Numbered from the stretch's first letter, positions 1 to 7,719 are shown. The stretch: DNA of 9,859 nt from Planctomycetales bacterium (GCA_030631125.1 DAOVLS010000064.1:1-9859); one strand, 5' to 3'. The notes: a model not told the origin generated them from the sequence alone. Made by a program: numbers and translations.

Positions 1-1102
1 GGACGCCGCCGACTACGCGATACGCGCCGGACAGGCCGCGACTGAATCCAGCGTAATCGTCGGATGCGAATCGTACTATTCCGGCAACCACAGCATCATC
101 TTTTTCGGTGTTGGGGGCGTCGGCGGGTTCTGCACTGTGGTCGATTGCGTCGCCGGTTATTCAATGGGTGCGGTGTTCACCGGCTACAACGGCAGCGGCG
201 ATCACGAGGTCATTTTCCACAACTGCATTCATAATTTCGGCTCGCTGCCTCGACACGACGGCGTGCTGTCAGGCCTGTCCGAAGGCTCTATCCTGAACGT
301 CCACGCTTCCGCCGCTCCGAATAAACCCGCCCTGGCTGTCGCGTTCGACTGCACCACTACGCACATGACCGACCGAGGCTATCCGAACGCAACTTGGGGA
401 AGCGGAACGTGTCAATTACAAGCGGCCCAAGGCTACGGTAGTCGGACGGACTGGGCGGCGGTTCGATCATGGCTCGTCAATTACACGATGGACGTACTGG
501 AACTGGCCCACGCTACTTATAACTCTCCGGTCCACGGCGATTTTCTAGTGATGAACGCCGTTTACCGCTACCGGATAGACGACACGGCCCCCAACGCCCT
601 GAACCTCTGCGATTGCTTCGGTTACGTCAACTGTCTGTGGGATTTTCGGGACGACGTGAGCAAGACACGGCAGTTTATGAAGAGTATCACTTGTAAGTTC
701 ATCAACTGCCACTTCGCGATTCAGGGGCGGTACGCATCGGTCTTTTACTGGGGCACGCCCGGACATTCAGGAACGTCATTGTATGCGAATTGTGTTTTTG
801 CCTGCGAACGGGCGGAGGGGTATTTGTTGCAGATCAATACCGACGCCGACCACATCAAGAACAACGCTTATCTCCGGCAGAGACCCGGCGATTACGTCAA
901 TGACGCTGGGAAAGTTACGTTGGCGTTCTTCCCGCCGCCCGGAGGCGCGCCGTCGGCTGAATCGCCGTTGTACCAGGCGGGCATTCTGGTAGCGAGCGAC
1001 ATCGGGAGCGAACTGGAATACGACATCAACTGGACGCCGAGATTCGGCACGCCGTCGATCGGCCCGGTAACGCCCCCGGAACGGTCGTGGCAGGTGGGTT
1101 GA
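1..1102 (+). CDS. Right-handed beta-helix (tailspike-like) protein, 5' partial
   Basis: The frame is open from base 2 to the TGA at 1100-1102, so about 366 C-terminal residues are visible and the start lies upstream of the window. A GTG at 137 lies inside the frame and is not a convincing start, because the preceding 45 codons read as the same kind of protein. The sequence is rich in short beta-strand units carrying Asn/Cys at turns (FHNCIHNFG, YVNCLWDF, FINCHFAIQ, YANCVFAC). This spacing is typical of pectate-lyase-like parallel beta-helices with stacked N or C ladders. The last ~60 residues are Pro/Gly-rich (FFPPPGGAPS) and probably form a separate cap or tail. Beta-helices of this kind occur in phage tailspikes and in secreted polysaccharide-binding or polysaccharide-cleaving proteins. 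The downstream hub-like and holin-like genes favour a virion receptor-binding role. No catalytic residues could be assigned, and a secreted host adhesin or lyase remains possible. Confidence 0.6.
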   Translation, partial: DAADYAIRAGQAATESSVIVGCESYYSGNHSIIFFGVGGVGGFCTVVDCVAGYSMGAVFTGYNGSGDHEVIFHNCIHNFGSLPRHDGVLSGLSEGSILNVHASAAPNKPALAVAFDCTTTHMTDRGYPNATWGSGTCQLQAAQGYGSRTDWAAVRSWLVNYTMDVLELAHATYNSPVHGDFLVMNAVYRYRIDDTAPNALNLCDCFGYVNCLWDFRDDVSKTRQFMKSITCKFINCHFAIQGRYASVFYWGTPGHSGTSLYANCVFACERAEGYLLQINTDADHIKNNAYLRQRPGDYVNDAGKVTLAFFPPPGGAPSAESPLYQAGILVASDIGSELEYDINWTPRFGTPSIGPVTPPERSWQVG

Positions 1103-1108
1103 TTGCTG

Positions 1109-3232
1109 ATGACTACTTTACATTATATCGATAACGAAGTGCCTGCCTTCGGCGAATGGGATTCGATCACCGAAGCCGGGGCATCGACGATTACGCAGAC
1201 TGCCGAAGCTTCTTTTCCTGAACGTGGGACTGTCGGGCTACGCAATACTATCTCCAGCGCAAATAACGCCTACGCTACGAAAACCCTTTCTATCTCGCTT
1301 GCGCCCGGCGGCTGGATATATTACGGTTTCCGGGTCTGCCTCCGCGTCGCGCCGTCCGGTACTACGCGATTTGTGGCAAACAAGGCTACGGTCGATTATT
1401 GGGACGGCCTTGTGAATGTGAACCCGGACGGTAGCATGAAGATGTACATAAGGGCGGACAGCGGAGGATGGACGGACACGGGCGATGTCGGCGAACTGGT
1501 AATCGACAGGTGGTCTTATGTCGTATTCGGATTCAAGCGCGCTACCGGCGCAGCGGCGAACGACGGTGAGGGGAAATTATACCAGGATGGGATACTGCTG
1601 AATTCGCTTTCGGGCGTCGATAATTACGACCGTTACGCCAGCCTGGAACGCTTTTATCTCGGAATTATCGCCGCCCCGCGCGACGGCTATCAAGCGGATT
1701 ACGACGAGATCAAAATCGCCACGACTTACCCCGAACCGTTTGTGCCGACGCCCGAAACGGAATACCCCGAAGCGGCCCGAACGGTGGTCCTGTTCCGCCG
1801 GGCTTCCAGCGACAGCCGGGAGTTCGCCGATTACTGCGTAAGCGAGTTGGAAATCCCACGCTCAAACCTCTGTCCGTTGCCGAACGCCACGGCGAATGAA
1901 AGCCTCGCCGACTACGCGACGTTCCAGACCGAAGTCGAGACCGACCTTGCCGCGTGGCTGGCGTTGAATCCGACAGTCGCGGCGAATTGCGCATGTTTCC
2001 TTGTCGGATACGGCGTGCCGGGCTATTTTACCAGCGGCGGCGTGAAGCACTCGGCCACAAGCCGACTGATGAACTACGGCACGGCGTTTTCGTCGCAGAC
2101 GGATAATCCGCTTTACAACCCCGCCACAGTCGCACGTCTGACGAAAACGGCCCTGGGCGGAAAATATCTCTGTACGCGCATCGACGCCGACACGCTGGCG
2201 AACGCGAAGTTGATTATCGACCGGGCGGCTACGGTTTCGGACCTGTCGGTCCTGCCGGCCACCGACAAACTTTACAGCGACGAAACGGCTTACCAGGCGT
2301 CGCTCGCCTGCCAGCACCTGCGAATAATCACAGCGGCGCTGGGAACCTACGCCGACGATGCCTTTGTCTGGGGGGACACGGGGGCGCCTTCGTTCGGGGA
2401 CGCCGGGGCGCGGGCGGTGTTCTGTGATGATTCAGCCGATTCGGCAGACACGCTCCGGGCGACTTCGGAACTTTTCGACGCAATCGTAACCAACTCCTAC
2501 ACCGCCGGACTGGGCAACTCCGAGACCGCCGACACGTTCGACGCCGAGAGTTTCTTCGAGATGCTCCGCATCGGCGGGACGCTGGCCGAGGCGTTCGCCG
2601 TGGCGATCGCCAAACTGGATTACACAGCCGTCGGGGCGGGAAGCCCGCTTATGACGGTGGCGTTCGGCCTGGGCGGCTACAACGTCTATCGTGGTTTTGG
2701 TGGCATCGAAGGTATCGACTGGGATAAGCCCGTCGCCTACCTCCGGGCGGGTCAGGACAGCATCACATTTGACCAGGACCTGCTGCCGGGCCGGAGTTAC
2801 GTCTATGCCGTCCGTGCCGTCTCGTCGGCCGGGGTAGAAGAAAGCAAAACGTTCGTCATTATCTACGTCCAGACAGATGACCAGGGCAACCTCCTGCCCG
2901 CTCCCCTTGCATGCCCGAGAGACCTGACGGCTGACGTGCAGCAGAGCAGTCTCCTGATCGGGTTTTCATATTACGCGCCGGTGGGTTTTGCCGACGCCGA
3001 CGGCTTCGACGTTCTTGGCGATAACGGTACGGGCCAGTTGGACCTCGATAATCCCGTCGCGACGGTCGAGCGGTCGCGGAATGACCGGTTCGACTTTGAG
3101 GTTTCCATCGCCAGGCCCGACACATCGGTGCTGTTGGCTGTCCGTCCGCGCCAATCTCAGCGCACCGGGCCGATTAGTGAAATCCTGTTCGTACCATTGG
3201 CTTCGGCCCCAGCCCAGCCCCAAATCCTGTAA
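1109..3232 (+). CDS. LamG-like / TIGR03790-like / FN3-like multidomain structural protein
   Basis: The chosen start is the ATG at 1109, six bases after an in-frame TTG at 1103; AGGTGG at 1092-1097 is the likely ribosome binding site for either. The product is 707 aa. Residues ~3-206 look like a concanavalin A/LamG sandwich (GGWIYYGFRVCL, DRWSYVVFGFK, GKLYQDGILLNS, QADYDEIKIA). Residues ~223-520 resemble TIGR03790-type proteins of planctomycetes and other bacteria: SSDSREFADYCVSELEIPRS, then FLVGYGVPGYF, then an acidic Cys-Asp-Asp stretch. Residues ~520-590 (GYNVYR, LPGRSYVYAVRAVSSAG) and ~600-698 look like two fibronectin type III domains. No signal peptide is visible, which fits a particle component made in the cytoplasm better than a secreted enzyme. 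The gene follows the beta-helix gene by 6 bases and precedes the hub-like gene by 11. Its role is inferred to be a tail-tip or fibre protein that binds glycan. No enzymatic activity is claimed. Confidence 0.6.
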   Translation: MTTLHYIDNEVPAFGEWDSITEAGASTITQTAEASFPERGTVGLRNTISSANNAYATKTLSISLAPGGWIYYGFRVCLRVAPSGTTRFVANKATVDYWDGLVNVNPDGSMKMYIRADSGGWTDTGDVGELVIDRWSYVVFGFKRATGAAANDGEGKLYQDGILLNSLSGVDNYDRYASLERFYLGIIAAPRDGYQADYDEIKIATTYPEPFVPTPETEYPEAARTVVLFRRASSDSREFADYCVSELEIPRSNLCPLPNATANESLADYATFQTEVETDLAAWLALNPTVAANCACFLVGYGVPGYFTSGGVKHSATSRLMNYGTAFSSQTDNPLYNPATVARLTKTALGGKYLCTRIDADTLANAKLIIDRAATVSDLSVLPATDKLYSDETAYQASLACQHLRIITAALGTYADDAFVWGDTGAPSFGDAGARAVFCDDSADSADTLRATSELFDAIVTNSYTAGLGNSETADTFDAESFFEMLRIGGTLAEAFAVAIAKLDYTAVGAGSPLMTVAFGLGGYNVYRGFGGIEGIDWDKPVAYLRAGQDSITFDQDLLPGRSYVYAVRAVSSAGVEESKTFVIIYVQTDDQGNLLPAPLACPRDLTADVQQSSLLIGFSYYAPVGFADADGFDVLGDNGTGQLDLDNPVATVERSRNDRFDFEVSIARPDTSVLLAVRPRQSQRTGPISEILFVPLASAPAQPQIL

Positions 3233-3243
3233 GGAAGAATAAG

Positions 3244-4992
3244 GTGAGCGATTTGACCATTCATCCTGCTCCGGCGCCGACAAACGTGATGAATCCCCTG
3301 CCGCCGGTCGTCTATATCGACGGTCGGCGGAGGCGGGATATGCACGTAGCCGGGTGGAGCATTCTGCCCGGACCTGATTTCGCCCGCGCGAGGGTTACTC
3401 TGGCAATGACCGGCAGGTATCTTCCGGCCCGTCGCGTCGAGGATATTGGAGCGCTTCCGGCGGTAGGGAGCGGTTTGCAGATATGCCTGGCCGGTTCAAG
3501 CCGGGGCATTGTGTTCGACGGTTACGTCAGTCGGCATCTCGCCGGCGTCGGACCTGATGAAGAATATCTCATTATCGAGGCAGAAGACGTCCTGGCGGCG
3601 AGTCTGAACTCACCCATCACAGGCCGATGGCAGGAGAGTGACGCCTCGGCTGTCTTTGTCCCCGCCGGCAAGTGCGTCTTCAACGCCGAGCCGGGCGGCC
3701 TGGCCAGCCAAGGAACTTATCAGGTCAATTCCCGCTCCTGCCGGGTCTTCAGCGCCGGGGCGGATGGGCAACTCTGGTCAGTCGCCGACATCCTGAATTA
3801 CCTCCTGGCCGGGTGCGTCCCGAAGGATATATCGGCGTCCGGTCTGGAGGAACTGGCCGACTTTGCCGGTGCGATATATCCGCCCCGGTTTTCGCTGACG
3901 GGGTTGTCGGTGCGTGAGGCGATCGCACACACGGCGGCTCTTGCAGGTCTGGCGGTGCGGAGTGGAACGAGCCTGGGCGGCGGAGCGCCGTCGCTGGTCT
4001 TCTACCGTTCGGGCCGGTCTGGCAGGCGAAGGGAAATTCGCCTCCAGCGGGCAGGCGAAACACTCGATGCCCGGCGGAGCAACCTATGGAAAGGCAGGGT
4101 TGCATTCAACCGTCGTCCCGCCCGTCGGACCGTCTCGGTCATCGGCGACCTGAAACGATACGAATCAACCTTCACACTCAAAAAGGGGTGGGATGCAACA
4201 CTGGAATCTTACCACTACCGCGATTTCGTCCGCGACGAATCGGGCAATTGGCCGGCAGTGGCCGACGTGTTCCGCAAGTGGGTACTGAACGAGTCGGGGC
4301 GGTACTGCGATGAGCCTTACAACCTCGAAAAATTCGACTTCGCCGACATCGGCAGCGACGATTTCTTCCTGGCCGTCGCCCGGCGGTTCAGCCCATGCCT
4401 GTCGGTTGGCCAAGCCGGCGAGAGCCTCGGCGTCGTCGTCGAGGTCAGTTACGACGACGGGACCACCTGGCGGCGTTACGGAGGGGCGATTCGAGTCGCC
4501 GCCGACGAGTGTGCAATCTATCTGGTCGACGACGCCCTGCCGGCGGATTACTTCCAGGCCGTCGCCATTGACGAGACCGTAAAGGTTCGCATAACGGCCA
4601 CGGTCGCATCGGACCGGCGAATCAGCGCCGAGGTAATCGGCGACGTCTCATGCCCGACTGAAATCGTCCAGGTTCCCTCGGCACAATGGGCCAAGGTCCA
4701 CAGCGACAGCGTGTTCTATCAAAGCGAGTCCCTGCCCGACCCGGACGAACGCGACGATACGAACCGCTTGAGACAAATTGCAACAAGTATGAGCGAGTCC
4801 TGCGCTTCGGCGGTTGAAGCGGAACTGACGCTCGGCTGGGTCGATCCGACCTGCAACGTCGGCGACATCATCGAGCGGGTCGATGGCCGAGGACTCGAAC
4901 TGGCGGTCTTTCCCGGTTCTGCGCCGCACATTTGCGCCGTCGAACACCGCTGCGGCGAGGAATGGACAACAATTCTGAAAGTGAGCGGATAA
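3244..4992 (+). CDS. Putative phage baseplate hub / late control gpD-like tail protein
   Basis: The start is GTG at 3244, supported by the purine-rich AAGGAAG at 3231-3237 directly after the previous stop; the product is 582 aa. The N-terminal ~130 residues have the layout of tail hub proteins: a strand pair (VAGWSILPGPDFARARVTL), a 'VGSGLQICL' turn where hubs carry a G-x-x-V motif, then 'GIVFDGYVSRHLAG' and 'EYLIIEAEDVLAASLNSPI'. Residues ~216-240 (FSLTGLSVREAIAHTAALAG) match the helical segment after the first barrel. The C-terminus (VEAELTLGWVDPTCNVGDII, then ICAVEHRCGEEWTTILKV) resembles the closing beta domain of hub proteins. In tailed phages and contractile injection systems the hub is a trimer joining tube and spike. 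Sequence divergence is large, so the assignment is structural pattern matching. It is the best single argument that the block is phage-derived. Its stop overlaps the next start by one base (TAATG). Confidence 0.5.
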   Translation: MSDLTIHPAPAPTNVMNPLPPVVYIDGRRRRDMHVAGWSILPGPDFARARVTLAMTGRYLPARRVEDIGALPAVGSGLQICLAGSSRGIVFDGYVSRHLAGVGPDEEYLIIEAEDVLAASLNSPITGRWQESDASAVFVPAGKCVFNAEPGGLASQGTYQVNSRSCRVFSAGADGQLWSVADILNYLLAGCVPKDISASGLEELADFAGAIYPPRFSLTGLSVREAIAHTAALAGLAVRSGTSLGGGAPSLVFYRSGRSGRRREIRLQRAGETLDARRSNLWKGRVAFNRRPARRTVSVIGDLKRYESTFTLKKGWDATLESYHYRDFVRDESGNWPAVADVFRKWVLNESGRYCDEPYNLEKFDFADIGSDDFFLAVARRFSPCLSVGQAGESLGVVVEVSYDDGTTWRRYGGAIRVAADECAIYLVDDALPADYFQAVAIDETVKVRITATVASDRRISAEVIGDVSCPTEIVQVPSAQWAKVHSDSVFYQSESLPDPDERDDTNRLRQIATSMSESCASAVEAELTLGWVDPTCNVGDIIERVDGRGLELAVFPGSAPHICAVEHRCGEEWTTILKVSG

Positions 4993-5549
4993 TGTCCGGA
5001 CAAAACGACTATTACGACGCGCTGGGGCGGTGGGCGGAGGTTTCCGGTTCCAAGGCGGCACAGTTGGTGCGAATCACTGCACACGACGAATCCAACCGAT
5101 ATACAGCCCGCCAGGTCGCCTTCAACGCCGCCGGCGAGACGGAAACCGTCGGTACCGAGACGCTGACAGTTACTAACCTCGCCGAGCCGACCGGCGCTGA
5201 CGGGAAGGTTCCTGCCGATACCGACGCCGTGGCGATTGACGTCGGCGGGCAATGGATCGTGTTCATCAGGCCTGTCGGGTCGGCGATTTTCCCCGCCAAG
5301 GTAACGGCATCGCAGGGCAGCGCCGCCTACACCGTCCGCGAGCAGATCGCCACTGGGGCAGGGACATTCACCGACGCGCCCGGCGCGACGAACCTGACTG
5401 CGCACAACCTGGCGGAATTGTCCCTGGGCCCCGGCGCAGCCGTCGCCGCCGACACGATCGTCCTGATGCTGACGATTATGGACAACTCCACGCCGCCGAC
5501 TGTTCGCTACATATTCGACCATCCCGCTTACGCCAAATACCTGGACTGA
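4992..5549 (+). CDS. Small structural protein with two copies of one beta domain
   Basis: The start is the ATG at 4992, which shares its A with the preceding TAA stop (TAATG), so translation by reinitiation is likely. An upstream in-frame extension to 4932 would lie wholly inside the hub-like gene and is rejected. The product is 185 aa, with no signal peptide or membrane segment. It is made of two similar ~70-residue units, residues ~24-93 and ~101-178. Matching landmarks are VRITAHDESNRYTARQ with AKVTASQGSAAYTVREQ, TVTNLAE with TAHNLAELS, and VPADTDAVAI with VAADTIVLML, each unit ending in a strand before a Pro (FIRP, FDHP). Short beta proteins of this kind occur beside tail genes in phage-like clusters. 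The specific function is unknown; an inferred role is a tail-tip or decoration protein. The next gene starts 4 bases after the stop. Confidence 0.6.
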   Translation: MSGQNDYYDALGRWAEVSGSKAAQLVRITAHDESNRYTARQVAFNAAGETETVGTETLTVTNLAEPTGADGKVPADTDAVAIDVGGQWIVFIRPVGSAIFPAKVTASQGSAAYTVREQIATGAGTFTDAPGATNLTAHNLAELSLGPGAAVAADTIVLMLTIMDNSTPPTVRYIFDHPAYAKYLD

Positions 5550-5553
5550 ACTT

Positions 5554-6594
5554 ATGACCTACGCTGCCACATGGACAAACGCGAACGCCCAAGGCCGGCT
5601 TGACGCCGGCGCGCACTTCATCCGCGACGATGACGCCGATGAACAGGCCGACGCCACTAACCGCCGGCGAAGATTGGTCTATCTGGCTGAGCAGGATTTC
5701 TCCTCGCAGGTCGGTCCAGGCAAGGACGTTCGCGCCGCTACGGTTGCAACGCAGGCACCGCCTCCGTTCAAAAACTTCCGCGCCGCCATCACGGGCGACA
5801 TCCTGTCCCCGGCCACAGGCGGACTCGGCGGGAATCCCGCTTCGCCGGCGGGGATGGATTGGCTCTGGCCGGTGGCCGGAAGCGATGAAAACAAGATACT
5901 CGTAGCATCGAACGCCGGCGCCGGCCAGGTCGCTCTGCTTGACAAACTCAACGCCACGGGGAACTGGACCGACACGACACTGACCGCCGGGCAAACCGCC
6001 GTGCGGGCAGCCCACTTCAACGAACTACGCCAGGCCGTCGAGTGGGTCCGCCGCGGGCGGTGGCGACTGCCGATCTATTTTTCCGGCGGGATATTCTCTC
6101 TGTTGCCGAACACGCCGTGGATAGGCTCCTCGATAGCCAACAACGGCACGAACGAACTGCGGAGCATCGCCTTCGTCCGCGCACGAACGACCGATTCGCC
6201 CCCGCTGGGGCTGACGAACGTTACCGCGAGGTCGGCTACGAAAATCGAACTGACCGCCGATACGACCTGCAACGTGGAAATCTACCACTGCCTCCGCGCG
6301 ATTGACTTCACCGGCGACCCGCCGACGTGGAATGAGTACGACCCCAGCGCTTCGGGCGCTTGGAGCACACCCGGCGGGACCGGCGCAGGCGACGCGACAT
6401 ATGTCGGAGCGATGAGCCTGACGGCCAACGTTGCAGGGCAACTCTCGAATGTTGCTCTCGTTACCGCCGTACAGAACATGATCGACGGGTCCGAACAGAA
6501 CTTCCTCGCCCGTCGCAGCGACACCGGAGGCGAAACTATCGGCATATCAGGCCAACTGACCGTCGAGTTCGACCTCGACACGCCACCGAACTGA
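5554..6594 (+). CDS. Fibre-like protein with ELR motif and DNRLRE/CBM96-like C-terminal domain
   Basis: ATG at 5554, 4 bases after the previous stop, with no clear Shine-Dalgarno, so coupled translation is likely. The product is 346 aa. Residues ~138-165 contain TLTAGQTAVRAAHFNELR, closely matching the 'L..G.t.IRA.H.NELR..ID' module found repeatedly in bacterial surface and secreted proteins. Residues 15-42 (RLDAGAHFIR then NRRRRL) look like a degenerate second copy. Residues ~195-344 have the order of features of a DNRLRE/CBM96-type sandwich: a hydrophobic strand with VEIYHCLRAIDF, then PTWNEYDPSASGAWSTPGG followed by GAGD, then VALVTAVQNMIDG and a closing strand. Those domains bind polysaccharide or link fibres in known families. 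An inferred role is the outermost host-binding fibre of a phage-like particle. No chaperone or peptidase domain is visible. The domain calls are by motif only. Confidence 0.55.
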   Translation: MTYAATWTNANAQGRLDAGAHFIRDDDADEQADATNRRRRLVYLAEQDFSSQVGPGKDVRAATVATQAPPPFKNFRAAITGDILSPATGGLGGNPASPAGMDWLWPVAGSDENKILVASNAGAGQVALLDKLNATGNWTDTTLTAGQTAVRAAHFNELRQAVEWVRRGRWRLPIYFSGGIFSLLPNTPWIGSSIANNGTNELRSIAFVRARTTDSPPLGLTNVTARSATKIELTADTTCNVEIYHCLRAIDFTGDPPTWNEYDPSASGAWSTPGGTGAGDATYVGAMSLTANVAGQLSNVALVTAVQNMIDGSEQNFLARRSDTGGETIGISGQLTVEFDLDTPPN

Positions 6595-6611
6595 AAAAGG
6601 AGCCGTTTGAA

Positions 6612-6890
6612 ATGTTAAGCCCAGGTCTTATCGGCGATCTGACAAGTTTCGGCGCAGCCGGACTTATGGGTGCAATGTGGCTTTGGGAACGACGCAACAG
6701 CCGAACCAGAGAGGAACAACTCACCGAAGCCCATAGCAGGATAATCCGCGACGAACAACGCCTCAGCAAACTCATCGAAGTCGTCGAGCACAACACCGTT
6801 GCCATGACACGCTTCACCGAAACGCAACAATCCGTCCGCCAAACCATGGCGGACCTTAGAGAGGAGATTCGCAATGGTAGAAAAAAGTAA
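6612..6890 (+). CDS. Small membrane protein with one TM helix and coiled coil (holin-like or i-spanin-like)
   Basis: The start is ATG at 6612 with a good Shine-Dalgarno AAGGAG at 6597-6602; a longer in-frame reading to 6360 overlaps the previous gene and is rejected. The product is 92 aa. Residues ~3-22 (SPGLIGDLTSFGAAGLMGAM) form one hydrophobic segment followed by basic residues (WERRNSRTR). The rest is charged and heptad-like, with polar and hydrophobic alternation to ~86, ending in a basic tail. This resembles small phage proteins of the BhlA/UviB holin type. An inner-membrane spanin is the alternative, since the next gene is an overlapping lipoprotein. However, basic residues just after the helix favour a cytoplasmic C-terminus, which argues against a spanin. 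The last 17 bases overlap the next gene. Confidence 0.5.
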   Translation: MLSPGLIGDLTSFGAAGLMGAMWLWERRNSRTREEQLTEAHSRIIRDEQRLSKLIEVVEHNTVAMTRFTETQQSVRQTMADLREEIRNGRKK

Positions 6891-7143
6891 CAGATTGGCG
6901 GTGCTGTGCCTGCTTGCGGTGCTGGTCGTCCTGCCCGTCCTCGCCGGATGCAGCGGCGTCTGGATGAACGCCGAGTATTCGGCGCTGCTGGACAAGACCA
7001 CGGCCCTGTCGATCGAGACGGCTACACGGGCAAAGGTCGGCGCGCTGACACAAGATGAAATGGCCGATGCGCTTGTCAAGCAGTCCGAAACCTGGCGGAA
7101 GTTCAGGGATGCACGCGACGGGAAGGACGGGCAGGACAAATGA
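6874..7143 (+). CDS. Small lipoprotein in the lysis-like cassette
   Basis: ATG at 6874 inside the end of the preceding gene, with a strong GAGGAG at 6861-6866 seven bases upstream. The product is 89 aa. It has a lipoprotein signal: basic N-terminus (VEKSNR), hydrophobic core at residues 8-23, and lipobox LAGC with the lipidated Cys at position 26. The mature part is ~64 residues, alpha-helical and charged, ending KDGQDK. Asp is not at +2 (Ser-Gly follow the Cys), so an inner-membrane retention signal is not evident and outer-membrane sorting is plausible. Size, position and overlap recall phage outer-membrane spanins (Rz1-like), but the mature part lacks their usual proline richness. A plain phage lipoprotein, for example one acting in superinfection exclusion, is also possible. 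The stop overlaps the next start as ATGA. Confidence 0.65.
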   Translation: MVEKSNRLAVLCLLAVLVVLPVLAGCSGVWMNAEYSALLDKTTALSIETATRAKVGALTQDEMADALVKQSETWRKFRDARDGKDGQDK

Positions 7144-7463
7144 CCATTGACGAACTCAAGTCAAAATTGCCGCCGGAACTGCGCCCGTGGGCCGAGGAGT
7201 ACGGTCCGGCCTTGCTCTCGATGTCAGGCGAGCAACTCAAGGCGTGGATTGAACGGCTTATCCGGGGCGACATGGAAGCGGCCTACGCCGACATTCTCTC
7301 GAAAATGGACAACGCCGCACTGCTGGACGAGTGGACGAAACTCAACGCCGAATGGCGGGGCCAAAACGTCCGCAATGCCGAGCGGCTGTCGCTCCAGCGG
7401 AACGCACTGTCTGCCCTGCTGAAGATTTTGCTGGCGATCGCGCTGGCGGGGGTGGGGCTTTAA
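7140..7463 (+). CDS. Small helical protein with C-terminal membrane anchor
   Basis: The start ATG at 7140 overlaps the previous TGA (ATGA); AAGGA at 7123-7127 is a possible but distant ribosome binding site. The product is 107 aa. Residues 1-87 are predicted helical and soluble, with many Glu, Lys and Trp (EQLKAWIERLIRGDMEAAY, LLDEWTKLNAEWRGQ). Residues ~88-107 (NALSALLKILLAIALAGVGL) form a single hydrophobic helix that ends the protein, so it is probably tail-anchored with the bulk in the cytoplasm. I do not recognise the family. Its place between a lipoprotein and a holin-like gene suggests a part in host lysis or envelope remodelling, which is inferred from context only. A 40-base gap follows. 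Confidence 0.55.
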   Translation: MTIDELKSKLPPELRPWAEEYGPALLSMSGEQLKAWIERLIRGDMEAAYADILSKMDNAALLDEWTKLNAEWRGQNVRNAERLSLQRNALSALLKILLAIALAGVGL

Positions 7464-7503
7464 CTTCGTTACCGCGTGGAAACTTTATTGGAGATTGATA
7501 ATC

Positions 7504-7719
7504 GTGGATAAAACTGAAGCAATCAAACTGCTAGGCGGGACGCTCGCCCGCGGTATCCTCTGGGCCACCGCCGCCCTTGCCGCCAAAACCGGCGTCGAAA
7601 ACATCACCGAAGACACCGCCGCCAGTTTAGGCGTATTCGCCGCCGCCATAATAATCGCCGCAGCATCGGCCTGGTGGTCGAAGCGCAAAGACAAAAAACT
7701 GCTACAGACCTTGCCATAG
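7504..7719 (+). CDS. Putative small two-helix phage holin
   Basis: The chosen start is GTG at 7504, with GGAG at 7490-7493 ten bases upstream; an in-frame TTG at 7495 is too close to that site. The product is 71 aa. There are two hydrophobic stretches, residues ~9-27 (LLGGTLARGILWATAALAA) and ~41-60 (SLGVFAAAIIIAAASAWW), joined by an acidic loop and followed by a basic tail SKRKDKKLL. The layout, length and the 'WWSKRK' end closely resemble small holins of the Pam3-gp28 type, with both termini in the cytoplasm. Holins form inner-membrane lesions at the end of a phage cycle. It is the last gene of the dense plus-strand block. No endolysin gene is visible in the window, so either the lysin lies upstream or the protein has another role. 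Confidence 0.55.
   Translation: MDKTEAIKLLGGTLARGILWATAALAAKTGVENITEDTAASLGVFAAAIIIAAASAWWSKRKDKKLLQTLP

Noticed and set aside
137..1102. Complete gene starting at GTG 137
   Set aside because: The frame continues open to the window edge and the upstream 45 codons have the same beta-helix character, so the gene is a 5' partial.
1862..2317. Minus-strand open frame of 151 codons
   Set aside because: Fully antisense to the multidomain gene and Arg/Val-rich without domain motifs.
4719..5522. Long minus-strand open frame of 267 codons
   Set aside because: It lies opposite two well-supported plus-strand genes across their junction, has low-complexity Arg/Gly-rich content and no motif or ribosome site. 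Long antisense frames are expected in GC-rich coding DNA.
5476..6015. Minus-strand open frame of 179 codons
   Set aside because: Antisense to the 185-aa and 346-aa genes, with no recognisable protein features; a compositional shadow.
6360..6611. N-terminal extension of the 92-aa membrane protein to 176 aa
   Set aside because: The extension overlaps the 346-aa gene, is extremely Arg-rich like a frame-shifted reading, and the ATG at 6612 has its own strong Shine-Dalgarno.
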